NCBI GenBank assembly: GCA_958298945.1
Contig: OY282606.1
Coordinates: forward strand, 49,985,920 to 50,049,919
Direction of reading: 5' to 3'
Origin: Atherix ibis
Lineage: Eukaryota; Arthropoda; Insecta; Diptera; Athericidae
Length of the DNA: 64,000 bases
The position numbers and the translations under genes were made by a program. The notes beneath the pieces were generated by a model. That model was not told the origin of the DNA. It did no database searches and saw only the letters and a program-made list of their open reading frames with translations. Shown in pieces: positions 36,301 through 51,900 of this stretch. The first letter of the stretch is position 1. Every line of letters begins with the position of its first letter.

Positions 36301-39300
36301 ATTTTTTACTAATAATTGGGCGTGAGACGAGTCGCCGCGAAATTCAATTTCGACCAAAAACGGCATCGCATTAATATTTCTAAGGAGCTGTTGGGCTCTG
36401 TCCGCGACAACCCAAATTTGATCCAGAGGGTCATAACTGGTGAAGAATCATGAGTTTATGGTTATGATGTGGAAACAAAAGCTCAATCATCTCAATGGAA
36501 GCTGCCGCACAAGCCAAGACCGAAAAAAGGGCACCAAGTTCGGTCGAATGTGAAGGTTTTGCTTACAGTTTTCTTCGATTGTAGGGGCGTGTTGCATCAT
36601 GAGTTCTTGCCACAGATTAGAACGGTCAATAAGGAATATTACCTGCAAGTTATGCGAAAGTTGCGAGAAGAAATCCGCCAGAAACGCCCGGATTTTTGGA
36701 AGAACAAAAATTGGCTTTTGCATTATGATAATGCCCCTGCTCACGCATCGTTGCTTGTGCACGATTTTTGGCCAAAAACAATACACTAATAATGCCGCAG
36801 CTACCCTTTTCCCCAGATCCCCCCCCCCCCGTGACTTTTTCTTGTTCCCGAAACTGAAGAGCCCCATGAAAGGACGACGCTACGCTACGATTGAGGAGTT
36901 AAAGACGGCATCGAAGGAGGAGCTGAACAAGGTCACGAAAAAATGATTTTTTAAGTGCTTTGAGGATTGGAAAAAATGTTGGCACAAGTGTATAATATCT
37001 GGTGGGGCTTACTTTGAAGGGAACAAAATAGATATTCATGATTAAATAAATAATTTTTGAAAAAACACAAAATTCGCGATACTTTTTGAACAGACCTCGT
37101 ACTTCCTCTAAGGAGCAGTATTTAAAAGCATGCCATCAAACAACTGATCGCCGAATATTGGATATCATATAAGGTGTCATTTATTTATTCCCCCCCCCCC
37201 CCCCCCCCCTTAAAATCAAAGTGGTCGCATTCTTTTGGCCTGCAGTGTATATATTGAGTAATGCAATTTTTTTCCTTTTTTTGCTGAAAATATTTGAAAA
37301 AGACATCACTAAAAAAAATATATAAATCACAGGGGAAATGAGTGAAAATTTAAAGAAAAACAACATATTCTGAACCAACCCACCAATTAAAAGGTAGCAA
37401 AACAAAATGTGAAATTTTATTAAAATCCAACAATAAAAGCATGAATCTCTTATGGTCTTGAACTTGTTGTAAACACTTTTTTTTTGAGGTCGAGGTTATA
37501 TGGTTTAGGAACCGCAACATTTTCTAATAGTTAAGTATATCTGATTTTTTATATTTTCACTCCACAGTCTTCGATGGCCATTTTTTGATGAATCAGATGC
37601 CCGCAAAGTTCACACGCCAATTGGTTGATGTGGAATGGGTCTGTTAAGAAAAGTGAGTTGGATTTGTAATTTCCGCAAATTACTGGTTTTTATTTTCTTT
37701 TTTTGGACATACTTTTGATGAAGACTACTACTATTGGCAAAGACTGGACTACTTCTAAGAAAAAAGGAATACGATTATTTATGAAAACATAAAAGAAGAT
37801 GCGCCTTAAATAACAGATAAAAAAATAGTTTTTGTACACTTTAACATTGAAATTTCTGCATAAATTTGATTGAATTTAGTTCAAATTCAAGGAAACTACT
37901 TGAACTTTTTCAGGCCCAATTCGTTAAATGACTCAGTAAATGACAAACAGAAAATATTTCTGAATTATACGCCCGCATAAACACCATTTAAATGGGCGTT
38001 TATATTTTGTTGACAATTGTTATTTAGAGGAAGGACTTTAGATACACACCCAATAATACTGTAAACATGCAGATATAAATTAAATTCATCAAGAAAAATA
38101 AAACACTCGAACAAAATTTCAATTTTTGATTTAGTTCTGTCAATGTACAGAGCACAGCATATGTTGAGGACAGTTGATTGCAGGCAGCTTAAATAATAGT
38201 TGAAGGCCATTTTTTTTTTCATACGTGTAGCTACAACTGTGGAGACAAACAATAAACGTGGGGGATATTTTGTACAACAATTTAGACTACAAAATATTTT
38301 TAATCAAATCAAATTCAAAGTTTTATTATGGTTCATGGTTGTATCATATAATTGAATGAAAAATATACAATATAAATACTTTTTTTTCTATATATTAGTT
38401 TAGTCTGTTTTGGTTTTTGATTTGTTAAGGCAATAAATTGTAGCTGCAACAATAAGCAGTGACTTTACACAGCAGTATAGACTGTATAGTCACTGTACAG
38501 CCCTTCGTGCGGAGCAATTGTCTCGGTCAATAAAGTATGTATGAGGCTGTGCCACTTACTCGTATAAACATGTAGCTTACTTTCCATTAATACGATTATT
38601 TGTAGTCGTCATTAAATTTTCGTTGACGACAGAAGATGATAAGAAATGACAGTAAATAAAAATTTTTGCTTATCATTAGGCATGCAGTAAATTTATTTGT
38701 TCAATTTTAGTTCATATAAAATAATTTTATGTTGTTTTAAACTGTAAAATATGTTTTTAAAAAATTAAAAATAAGTTTCATAGTTTTATTGTTAAATTAT
38801 TAAATTATTTCAGTTTTATTATGGTTTCTATATATTTTTATATATAAATCCATACTGCTTTTATCGGAAGAAATTGAATGAATATAAATAAAATTGACCA
38901 AAATTAACTAAAAATATTGAAAAATTGAATGAAAACGAAATTCAACTTCAATAACCGAAACTCCTCCATTTTCAGGATGTCATGACTTCAATTTAACTCT
39001 CCACGGCTGATTTTGGCCAGACGTGCATTGTTTAAGTTTCCCATATTGAATGTTATTGTTCCATCGTTTCTTCGAAACAAAACAAATTTCTCGAAATAAT
39101 TCCTAGACTATTGACGCCCACATGGTGCTCTTCCAACACATTTGTGTTCTAGGTCCCATCGCGCCCTCAGTCCACCAAACACAGTTACTAAAATACTATA
39201 CATGCTTTGTGCTCACATTCTACACACATTGGAGCTGATGTTCTGGATATATTCGCACAACAGAAACTCATCGTTTTTGTGCCTCCCAGCAAAAGGTACT

Positions 39301-42300
39301 TGTATGCTTGTGATTGTGTTTTGTGCTTCTAATACTATACATGAGTCAGCGCATTCACTTATATTCTCTTTACTTTAATCCTCCTTTTAGAAAAAAGAAG
39401 AATTCAAAACAAAATAAAATCCTCCTAAAAAAACCTACTAAATAATAAGAATAGACCTGAGACAGGGAAAATATGATTCGTTGAGACATGAGAATAATAC
39501 TACCATGAGAATGACACATTTCAAGAATAGTATTTGTCGACTGATTTCAATAAGATTTCAATAAACTAAATAAATGAAAAAAAATATACATATTCTAATA
39601 GAAAAACTATTGTAAAAAGTTATTTTTTCTTACCATTAAGAATATGCGCAATAAATTCAATGATTAGCAGTCGACAAGTACTAGTTTTGGTTGGTATGAA
39701 AATTATTTAATAAATCTCAATAGATAAGTTGTTGTGGATTCGTTTACAAATAAATTACCAGCAACTGTGTTCAAACTTATTAAACTGGTTTTCGAATATG
39801 CTTATTTGTTTATTATATAAGTTTAAGCATTGAAACTAAAATTAAGTTTATTATTTTACTGATTTGAATACTTTATTTATGGTGTATTTGTATTTAGAGT
39901 CCAATCTGTTAACATTTTATAATGATTTTTTGAGAATTATTTTAATTATTAAACTTTTAATTTAGGAAAAATTATAATCGCAAATTTTAGATGCCTTTCC
40001 TAAAGGTCTAATTTTTATAGTGAAGTGCGGGACTTGAATCTTACTTTAAAAGGCATTACTTCGTGGGACAGGGATTAATCGAAATCACTACTCTGGTGGA
40101 TTATTACTAGTGTATATGTTCTCGCTCACTCAGTTGGACATTTATTAGGACTGTTGTCGAAAAAACATACGGGCTTTAAGAACCATGCCAACATACCTCA
40201 ATGTATCTTCCAAATGGTTGGAGTAGAATGCAGTACAATAATATTAGAAGCAGTATCCCAACTACTTTGTCAACGCCACCTGCATTCTTTTTTTTCTTCT
40301 GTATAATCCCTGCATCGAGCCACTGCATTTCTCTGACTTCTCCAGTATTACCACCTCGATTGCTTATTTACCAAAATTCGCAAACTCTCATAGTGAAGCC
40401 CTGTTCAAAAAGTATCGCGAATATACGCGGATTACATATATTAGATTTTCGATGTTTTATGGCGTTATGTTGGTACTCATGTCCCTCACTTATGCCGACA
40501 AGTTCGGCCATTTTGAAAGTTCAGTTAATTTTTGACAGCTACTTTGCTTGCATGTGTTTTGGCTCGTCTTCGAACTTTGCCTCAATTTCGACCAAAAACA
40601 GCATCGCATTAATATTGCTAAGGAGCTGTTGGACTCTGTCCGCGATGACCCAAATTTGCTCCAGAGGGTCATAACTTATGACGAATCATGGGTTTATGGT
40701 TATGACGTGGAAATCAAAGCTCAATCATCCCAATGGAAGCTGCCGCATGAGCCAAGACCGAAAAAAAGGCGCCAAGTTCGATCGAATGTGAAGGTTTTGC
40801 TTACATTTTTCTTCAATTGCAGGGGCGTGGTACATCACGAGTTCTTGCCACAGGGTAGAACGGTCAATAAGGAATATTACCTACAAGTTATGCGTAAGTT
40901 ACGCGAAGCAATCCGCCAGAAACGCTCGGATTTGTGGAAGAACAAAAATTGGCTTTTGCACCATGATAATGCCCCTGCTCATGCATCGTTACTTGTGCGC
41001 GAATTTTTTTGGGATTACTTTGAAGGTATAGATACCAAGGATACAGGGATCGGTTTTGGACCTCCTATTTTAAAATGTAACGTACGAGGTCTGTTAAAAA
41101 AGTAAAGCGTGCAAGATTCTGCTAGTTTTGATAGTAATTCTCTTAGTCCTTATTTGGGATAAATTTTTCAGCACACAAAACTGGGAATTCATTGAAAATG
41201 GGATATTTTCAGCAAACGCAATTGCAAATAAATTTTAAAATGAAACATTCGGAAGAATTTTTAGACCCTTATACGGGGTCTGTTCAAAAAGTATCGCGAA
41301 TTTCGTATTTCCGCGGGTTATGTTGGAAGTCGAAAATTTTCGATTTTTTGGTGGCGTTATGTTGGTACTCATATCTCTTATTTATGCCGATAAGTTCGGC
41401 CATTTTCAATATTCAGTTAATTTTTGACAGCTGCTTTGCTTGCACGTGTTTTGAATGCATATATTAAAAAGAACAATTTTAAAGATCGATTTTTTTTAAC
41501 AACAAATGCCTTAAGATATTAAAATAAAATGTGTTCAGAAGAAAAAAAACTTAATATAAATAATTGTAAAATATTTAGGCCATTTTAGTATTGTAGTTGT
41601 AGAATTACCTTAGAAATAGTCTATTAAAATTATAGTAAAATATCAACAATCCATTCGTGTGTCTATCAAACATAATAAAACTTTGTAACGAAATAGAAAA
41701 ATCGCATCTATATTAGTAAAGTGATTAAATTAATAATAGATTGTCCTATAGGAGCAGTTATATTAGGTCAAATACGTAACGTGACAAATATGCTATCAAA
41801 ATAGTCTCCTTGCCGAAAGAGAGGCACGTCGCAACTTTCAATATTAATTTGATGTGCTCAAGCTTATTTACTATAGTTAACCATTTATTGAGTTGGGATG
41901 ATAAAATACATTCCCTAGATAGGCATGGTAAGCAATTAAACTTTTCGCAACTATATCATCAAGTCGTTAAGTGGGGCCATCCAAACGTCAAGCGTTAGCA
42001 TTCCTTATCGTTGGGAGAGATGGAACATCATCACCCATCCGCTCTACAGAGAGTTACGGAGCGTTTGGCAAGAAAGGCAACACCTTACTACGTGCGTTTC
42101 ATAGTTTCCTTTGTCAATTAACATTGGCAGGTTGTTGCGCACCACAAATTCAACCGAACAGCTCCCCATTTTGTATAGGCATCACAGACGAGACGTAAGA
42201 GCTTGTCTTCAACCCAATCCATCACACTTATTTATCAATGAACAGGGTTGATAAATGGTAGCTCATCTATCTATTCTACAGCCCGAAGATATTTTGATGG

Positions 42301-45300
42301 ATATCATACCAACAGTAGCAAAATACATGTACGACTATATCCTTAACTAAAAAACTCATTCTATGATTAAATAGGAAAGGAAATTTTCAAGCTTCTTGAA
42401 TTTATTTTCATACTATTCGTATCGTTCTTTGCTCCCACCATCTCCAGAAATTTGAAGCTTTTTCTTACCATCTTAGCCCCCAAATCAGAATCAGTGAAGA
42501 GTCACATCATTTTGGGCACAGTTTTTCGGGTATTCATTCGCTTAGGAAGGGAGTCATCAATCCAATGGTGTTTATACTCAACTTTTACTGCAAATCAAAT
42601 TGAGTTTTCCATCAATTTCTATTCAAATTGGCATTAATTTAATCTCAAATTGTAGTTGGATTCTTGTTATACGTACTTTTTCGTGATAAATTTTATTTGA
42701 AGTTATCAAAATATCGTTATGGTTATGTTTGTCCACCGCGTATCTGTCAGTTGATAACGAAACAAAATTCAAAGCCATTCACTGAACTTTAAAGAAACTA
42801 ATTTTTTCTGTCAACTAATGAACTTTTTGAAGACGAAGTCTTTTGGGCATAACGCAAACCAACAATATCGCAATGTCGCCCTCAGTACTAACGCTGATAA
42901 GAAATCAAATTCAAATCTGTCACTTGACTATAGGTTCTTGTTAGATTTTTGATAACGGTTATGGGTTATGTAGTAATGTTGATGGTAATAATGATTATAC
43001 TCGTAGCAATGGGGACACTATTAAAATTCATGGAAAATTAGAAGAGAATATAATAAACTCAAAGAAGAAGAAATAATTCTGATTTTGAGATTTTTTTTTT
43101 TATTTTTTTTTTATACTTTGTGATCAAATTGACTTTGCTGATTTGAAATCTGTCATGGTCTCTACGGTAGCTTAGCAATTGTAAGTGTTATATTCATCGG
43201 TATTCATGTACACCTTATTTTACGATTATTCCCAATGGCAGTTGACACGGTCGTCTATACCCACTGGCAATAATAAACACTGAGTATAAGTTTCTCAACC
43301 AAAAAAAAAAAAAAAATGAATTCGATTATCTGCAAGTTAAAATATTTGCTATTCGAAACTATCTACGCTGTTGATGAGGATGATAATGATGGTGATACTG
43401 ATGGTAACTATTATGATGATAGAGATGAAGGTATCCAAGTTTTTTTCTTTATTGTTAGTGTCGTCTATAATGCTTTATATCTTGATAAAAGATCGCTAAT
43501 TTTTTATTTTGTGTGTCCGTTACTATTGTTGATATTGTCGACCCAACTAACCCCCTCACCCCCTTCTACATTTGCCGTATACTCCATTAAATTTTCACCA
43601 AAATTTCCAGAGTAGTAGATCAAGTCGTGACTGGGAAATAATTCGATCGATTGCTTCTGAATTGAACTCGGTGACTTATCAGATTGATGTGTCGATTCAA
43701 ATCATATACGTAGAAGGTATGTTTAATACTGTTCATAGTAGAAATTTTCTAATTGTGATAGTATTTGTAGTGGCCCCTAAACTTTTTAAATTTATCATTC
43801 TTTAACTATTTTCTTCTTATAGTTGGATACCCTGTTTTGATTTCAAGGTAGGAAGTTACATGCCGAGCCTACTATGAACAGTGTACACCAAAGTTCCTGG
43901 CACGTTTTACTATGTTCACGCTCACGTTTAATCAAATATATTCCTCTAGTACGGGAGATAAGATGATGAAGTAAAAACCTCTACACTATTTTACAAAAAC
44001 ATTTAAAGAAAAACTATCTGATTCAACATGGTATTGGATGAAAATTTGCTTTAGAAGAATTCAATAATTGCACGAATAAATCAATTTTAACATTTTTGAT
44101 TCCCAAGAAATATTTTTGTTGGAATATGAAAATTACGCATATGACGAAATCTGATGACAGAGATCTAGGGTTGAGTCTTACGGATAATTATGTAAATAGA
44201 TAAATAGATAAATGAATAGTTGAATAGATAAAATGTTACTGTGACTGGATGGGTGAATAGGAAATTGGTTGGATGGATACTTGGAAAGCTCAGAGTAATC
44301 GAATGGTTAAAATTATGACTTTACGTGTATATGCAGTTCTCTGTCTCCACTGATGTGCTAACAATACAATATGCCGAATTCTTAATTAGGATAAGCATTA
44401 CGTTTACAATTATTATTATTATTATTATAATTAGTCGATTACGAATAAATAAAGTAATTTTTTCAGTTTACTAAATGTGCATAGAAAAGTTGAAATGGAA
44501 ATGTTACTGAAACTGAAATAATATGTTTTTTTAGAAAATTATTGGATATAACAGTAAATGCTGCATAAAGTATCTGACATTAATTATAATTTCTTAATAA
44601 TTTTAGTACAATACGCACACAGATTTTTTTTCTATTGAAGTAACAATATTAATATTCAAAATAACTTTTAAGAACTTGAATAGTCTTTAAGTCTAAATGG
44701 GTCTAAGTTCAATCAACTATCTGGAACCCATTTGGATTTACAAAGATTTAATATCATCAAATATATGTTACGATTCATCACTCTCAGCTTCATATGTGTG
44801 TATTAATATAAAAATAATTATATGAAAGGAATGGTAACACTTTTTGTAGCAACACGTAAATGTTATATGTACACTTTTTTTTTGAGCTTTATTTGACAAT
44901 TCAATTTATAATTTTTTTAAGGTTAATAATACATAGTTTAAAATATTGCATTGATATATGTGATTTTTTACAATATAAAAACATTATTTAAAAGAAATTT
45001 TCAAATCTAGTATTTATTTTAAAATATTGTAATAAAATTAATACAAAATATTGAAGCGCAATCCAATAATATCTTTTCAAGCCGAATAGCTGCAAAATCT
45101 TTTATTCTATCTCAAAACAAGCAAAGGTGTGCTAATATTATATTAACGTTATATCTTTTACTAATTTAATATGTGTAGTCAGAAGCTCTCCAAGTCTTAT
45201 TGATATACTATATGAGATCTTCTTCTATTCAAAGTATTTAAAAATATCCGAAGATCGTTAGCCACACCTCAAATTATATGGGCGAAAAATTCATTAAATT

Positions 45301-45894
45301 AAAAAACTTTTTAGTTAACATCGAATTTCATTAATAAGACTATGCCATACTGCCTACCAATAAAATATTTTTAAAAATACTCAAGATAGAGTATTTATGA
45401 AAATATTGAAATTTATTTAATAATTGATTTGTTATTGTGAAAATAATTATTCAATTAATGTTAAGTCAAATAAAGTATTATCTATATACGAACACATTCT
45501 GATAGAGGATAAATTTGTTAAGATACAAAATATTAAAGTAATATTAAATTACAAAAACAAAATAAATTGTCATCTTTGACAGCTTTTACAGTAGCACTGA
45601 GCTAACCCAATAAGCAATTTTGTTAATGTTTGTCAAGACAGTGAACCACAGACGAAATGATAAATTGATTTTCAAATTTAAGATTTAATTAATGCTTTCA
45701 GTTTTCATTTTTTATAGCAGCAAATATCTATTTTTTATTATGATTATTATTTTTAATCCTTTGGATTAAGAGAATTAACTATCTTATGATGAATACGAGA
45801 TAATGTCAACATAATATTATTTCTAGCTCCCAAAGCTTTCATGTAAATAAATTAAAACCTAGAAAATTAAAGAGGAAAAATTAGATCTCACATT

Positions 45895-45929
<35 letters not shown>

Positions 45930-48900
45930 TTGTAATTATATTCTTAAATTTATGAGTTATAAATATATATTTTTCTTTTTAATGAGTAGTTTTATCATCG
46001 TCCTTTTTAATAATATATGCTTAGAACCAAATATGAGATGCAAAGATATAATCTCAATGTTTGCGAATAGGTAAAAAAATTATACATAAAGTTATCGTTA
46101 ATATTAAATATATTTTAATATATTTAATTACTTAAATATAGTTAAGTTTTAAGAAAGACAATAAGAATTGCCGCCTTTTTTAACCACAGAGATATTCAAC
46201 AATTATCTTGAGTACCTTCAGTTTGGCATATCAAAAATAACTAAGCTTTTATTGAGGCGTCATTTGTATTATATTTTTATAATAATATTATGTACCAGTT
46301 ATATAATATAATATAAATATATCTGAGCAGCTTTTCTCTCTAAAAAATGGAAAAGTTTATAGCAAATTTTTCTAATAGTAATTATTATATAAAAATAAAG
46401 GCTTTTATTGAAGTGTATCCAAAGATGTTTCTAACATTTTTCAATTACATCTTAATATAAATAACTCAATTTAAAAGAAAAAAAACAGAACAACATTGAT
46501 TCGTCTAATACTAACGCATATTTTTCAAAATAAAATTACTAATGATTTAATGTATTTTCTTTATCTTCCCTACCATCAAAATGCAAGTACAAAAATGAAT
46601 AAAAAATATTCTCAACTACTTTATTAATCACGAACGATTTCTTTAAATAAAAACTCTTTTCAAACAAGAATTTAAGAAAATAGTTCAAATATAAAATAGG
46701 AATAAAATTAAAAAAAATGCCATCAAAAAAGTAGATTATAGGAATATCTGTGTATGCCTTCAAGTCTGGTTGTACTTATTATTAAATGGAAATAGGTATA
46801 ACTATGAGTATAGGTAAGTACTTCTATGCGGGCTCACGTAATATTCTACGAGTATATACAAATACAAAAGCTACTATGCCATGAAAATAGTTAAGATTTC
46901 AAATGAGTTAGAATCTATTAAAAAATGGAAATGATTTTAAAAAATACCTCCGACTAAATGCAATTCTGCGTTAATATAAAAATGGGTAGAATGGGGCCTT
47001 TTATCTGACGTTTGTTAGACTTCACGCATTAATTCCACTTGTCACTTTAACTGAAGTTGAACATCATCCCTTCATTTGTATTCCATTTCGTGTTTACTGG
47101 GCAATCGTGCAGACATGCTCGGCTACGAAGTGCAGGCCAATCTGTGTCTCGATTTATGTTATGTTACCTGTTAAGCCATCCAATAGATTTTCAGAGTAGA
47201 TTGTATTCGAATACTACGACTTTAATAGCTTGACGCAGAGCTGTGCATCTTTAGAAATTCCTAAATGCGTGCATAAGCTTTGTCAGATGAATGCAAGTTC
47301 ACGGACACTGAACACATAATAAATGGTTATAATCCCCCAATATATATTGGTGAATTAAATGTTAAGAAGAATATCCAATCACTTAATTGGGAGAATCTCT
47401 CCTTGGTATTATTGTAGTATGAGTAGAATGTCTCAACATTCTTAACGAACTGCAATCAACTCTAAACCAATGTATCCCACCCATCTTATAGGTTCCATAT
47501 TTCTGTTCGAAGCAATTCAAGATCAAAATTATTTAGTATTTTTACGTTTGAAAACTTGCAGACACCCGGGCAGCCATGTATTTTCTATTTGGCCAATGCT
47601 AACCTACATCTGGAAATGTACCTGCTCTAAAACTGATATTGACAGCCCTAGGGCGCACTGAAGATTTAAATCGTGATGAGCGGCGATCAGTAGAAAATAC
47701 GATAGTTCTGCTAGTTGAGCGATCTGCAGATCAAGTCACAGCATCTCAACCACAGTCGCGCAAAGGTGTTCTGATGCGATCTTTTGAAAATACGAGATTC
47801 AGTAGTTGAGAGATGAAATCTTTCACCAAAGTATTGTAGTAAGCGGACAACGCACCAAGGGAAAGAGTACACAAGCAAGACCTCTGAGCTCGCTGATCAT
47901 GGTCTATAGTTTAAACTCAGTCACCGAGATAAAACAGACAGAAGCGAGTTGGAAGATATAAAATTCCGGTTGTACCGACACTTTTTAAAAATTGGTAGTC
48001 GATGGCGTATCTTATGATCAGATATTTTTGAATATTTTCAATTTATGAACCTGACCATATCGTTACACAGCTCTTCCCCCGTATCTCTACTCTGTACATT
48101 CTGCCATTTTCCATCGTCTGACTACCATCTTCGAACTTTGGTTCATCGCAACCAGTGTGGTCTTCAATGTCCACGATTGGTTTTCATTTTTTGATCGCTT
48201 CTTGTGGTTACACTTTTTTATTCAATTTTTCTCCCCATCACGACGAAAACAGGGATTTCTCTTTTGCTCAACTTCTACATTTCGTCGTATTCGTTTTATA
48301 TAATTTCTATAGGAAGGAGTATTCTTTATTTTCCTGGACATCACCCGATATATCTCCAAACGCCATCTCTCACTCCATCTTAACTAATACGAGTATATAT
48401 CCTAAAATAACCGAAACTATGTGGTTTTATTACTCTAAAGCTTTTTTTTTTGTAATAAACTCCATCACGATGATGATCGAATGATGATTAGTTCGTTTGT
48501 TATGATGGAGAATGAATAAGGCAATTATTGATATTCTTTAGAATTCTTGGATTTTTTAGTCTGGATATCAAATTAAGGTAAAATTGCCAATTAAATTATG
48601 TATACATATGTACGTAAAAATTTCTGGTGGTTCATTATGCGTTCCGAATTGATTTTCTGGTATTACTTCTAAATATTTTGTTCAAGCTTACAAATGCAAT
48701 TGTGCAATTCGATTAAGGAAAGTAATGTGGTTAGTAGTTAGATAAGGTTCCATAAACAAAAACTATCGAAAGAATAATGAAATTAAAGCATAGAATAAAT
48801 AAATTCTATCAATAGTGTCAAAGAGTTCGGTTTCAATATTTTCGAACATATTTTTATATCGAATTTATAATTGAATATTAACTATTGTTTTTTTTTTTTT

Positions 48901-51900
48901 ATTATTTTAAATATTATCTAGAACTACTTATGCTAGTAACAAGCAGATTTTTTAAGGGAATATACATGGACATGAAGACATGTGGAGGAAAACACCCATC
49001 GGTGTTACCTCTAGAACAGGGTAATTTTATTTGATAATTTTAGAGAATCTCTCGGCCATCGCCGTTTTAAACGTCGATGGGTGTATACTGGAAGGGTGGG
49101 AGTGAAAAGTTCCCTTCCTAAAGGATTAGGGTGGAAGGATAGATGCGAATGGAAGTTTTTATATCGGGAGATGCATAGTTCACGAACAAATGGAACATTT
49201 AGGTCACGGTGGATAACAGTGTTTCGCACATAAAAGGTGGCATTGACAATTTTACGAAGGATTCGGGATTGTAGGGATTGAATTGGAAGGGAGTTGGAAT
49301 GCTTAGTCGAACCCCAAAGTTCTAGACCATATGTTCATATTGGTTTCAGAACCGTATTGTATAGTAATAGTTTACTTGTTGTTGTAAGTTTTGATTTACT
49401 GTCTAGGAGACGTAATAATTGTTTGTCTCGTCCGTTAAGTTCACGTCTTTTAGTTTTCGTATGGAGGTTCCAGGTTAACCGTTTGTCGTATATAAGTCCA
49501 AGGTAACGTACGCTATTTTTTTGTGGAATAATACTGCCGTTTAGGGTTATGTCGGGAATTTATTCTCGGCAGAGTGTGAAAGTTACATGAGCAGATTTTT
49601 GCTCATTTACCTTCACTCTCCACCTTTTCAACCAAGTTTCTAAGGAGTATCCAAGTTTCTAAGGAGGTTCTGTAGGATACTAATGGCTGTGGAAGGATCT
49701 TTGTGATGTATCAGGATGGCATATATTGCGGTTAGGATGTTGTTGTGGCAAGGAATGTCATGGGTATAAATGTTATATAGGATAGGACCTAGGATACTTC
49801 CTTGAGGGACACCGGCAGAAATTGGATAAATGTCAGAGTACTCCATATTTTCAGCTACCTGAAAATATCGGTCTGAGAGATAAGATTTAAGGATGTGGAA
49901 ATAACCCGAGGGTAGGACTTGCTGCAACTTCCAAAGCAATCCAGGGTGCCATACACGGTCGAAAGCATGCGAAATGTCAAGAAACACGCCTGGGCAGTAT
50001 TCCTTTCGCTCTAGCGAACACGCTATGTAGTCGACTACGCGATGACACTGCTGGATAGTGGAATGCTCAGGTCGAAATCCAAACTGATGCTGAGGAATGA
50101 CACCCTCGGTTTCAAAAATGGGATAAAGGCGTTTTAGGAGGCTTATAGGTCTATATGAGGTAGGAAGGTTTTTGGGCTTATTGGGTTTTGGGATGATCTT
50201 AATTATGGAAAACTTCCACAGGGAAGTAAAAAATGATGTGCGGAGGATACTATTATAAATATATGTTATAAGGACGAGGGTTTTTTTTGGAAATTTGCTT
50301 CAGGATTTCTGAAGTTATTAGGTCATATCCTGGGGCTTTTTTTATTTGAAAGGTGTTCTATTGTGAATTTAACTTCGGAAGGAGTGAAAAACTTAGGAGG
50401 TGGACTTATGGGCAACTGAGTTGATATTTGTCGGAACATTTGTTCGTCATGCAAAATGTCTTGGACATCTTCGTGAGGTTTAAAGCTATTTTCTAAGTGT
50501 TTGCCGAAGATGTCGGCTTTCTGTTTATCCGTTTTTGCCCAGGTTCCGTCGGTATTCCGGAGCGGGTGTGTAGCGGTTTTTTATTTGAGAATTCGTCGTG
50601 TAGCTGTCCAAAGTGACTTATTAGTTGTCAGTGATTCTGTATATTCAGTAAATCGTTCGTTATTATATTGTAATTAATTATTTCTTGTTTCAGTTCTCGT
50701 TGTAGTTGGTTCAGTTTATTCTTCTCATTTGGCATTCTTGAACGTTGCCACTGGGTCCTGGCTCGATGTTTCTCGCTTATCAAGCTGCGAATTTTTTGCG
50801 TTGGTTTGTTATGTATGCAAACAGTCAAGTCGTTTACGGCATCGACTATTTCTTGTACGTTCTTAGGGCTTTGTTGTAAATGAATCTGTTGGTCTAAGTT
50901 AAGTCTAAAAATGTCCCAATCAACTTTCCCATTTACAAGTTTGGCAGAATAGGATTTTAAGGAAGGAGAATTGTCTAGTGTTAGGAGAACAGGGGAATGG
51001 TCGGAATTCAGGTCAAGGAGTGTATCCATGGAAGTATTAATGGAATGGATAGGTGTGGTTATGAAATAGTCTAGAATATCGGGAAGGTTTCTGGCACTGG
51101 TCGGCCAATATGTGGGCGTGGGAGGAGATAGGACCTCAAGAGTGGTATGGGAGAGGAGTTCTTGGAGAATCTTTATTTGGGGATTCGAAACACGGCAACC
51201 CCATTTAGGGTGCTTGGCATTATAATCTCCTCCCGCGATGAAGGATTTTCCAATTGATTTGGGGAAGGAATCAAATTGTATGGGAGTTAATTTTTCATTT
51301 GGAGGATAATAAACAGATGCAACGTTAAAGGTAAAGGATTTACATTGAAGGGTAATAACTATTGACTGAAGGGATTCGGTGGCAGTTTGTGAGTGTAAGG
51401 AATGATCCTTAAGGAACTATTGTTGAGTTATTTTATTACCTGGAACATATTTAATACAATGATAAATCAGTTTTTGGAACTTCCTAGAAGAAAAGCTTTC
51501 TTATACTCTGATATGTATCTTATAGTATTTTGGAAGGTGAAAATTAGACATGTATCTTTGTTTAAAAAATTTAATTCAACAGAATTTAGCCTTCTATGAC
51601 ATCTAACTTATATGTAAAATCAAAGTGATTCTTCTAAAAGGTCTAAATTAGATGAAAAAATTACTTATTTGGTAATTCATTAGTGGAATAATTTACAAAA
51701 ATATATGATAACTTTTCTTAAAAATTTCTTATTAATAAATCCTCTAACATATATTAAATATCGGTTCTTGAAAATTCACCCCAGAAAAGTATCCCTAAGA
51801 TGAATCGTGGTTCATATGCAAGAAATATTGTTGGAACTATTGAAAAGTCCTTTTTGATTTTTAGAATATATCATTTAAATATCGTTTTAGTGAAGAGACT

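Larger units (their letters stand above)
35789..37099 (+). mobile_element. Mariner copy F1 (long copy of a fifth family)
   Basis: A 1311-bp element. Left end CGAGGTCTGTTGAAAAAGTA, right end read inwards CGAGGTCTGTTCAAAAAGTA. The right flank is TA and the left flank TG, probably a mutated TA. Fragments with the same leader sequence lie at 40.4-41.5 kb. It is inside the large Dfd intron. Confidence 0.92.

Noticed and set aside
40201..40547. First part of a 157-codon open frame at 40.2-40.7 kb
   Set aside because: It runs from unique DNA into the untranslated leader of mariner F2 and has no protein motif.
43316..43615. Open frame with an acidic Asp-rich stretch
   Set aside because: The acidic part comes from a GAT/GAC-rich simple repeat and the remainder is hydrophobic low-complexity sequence; no splice or domain evidence.
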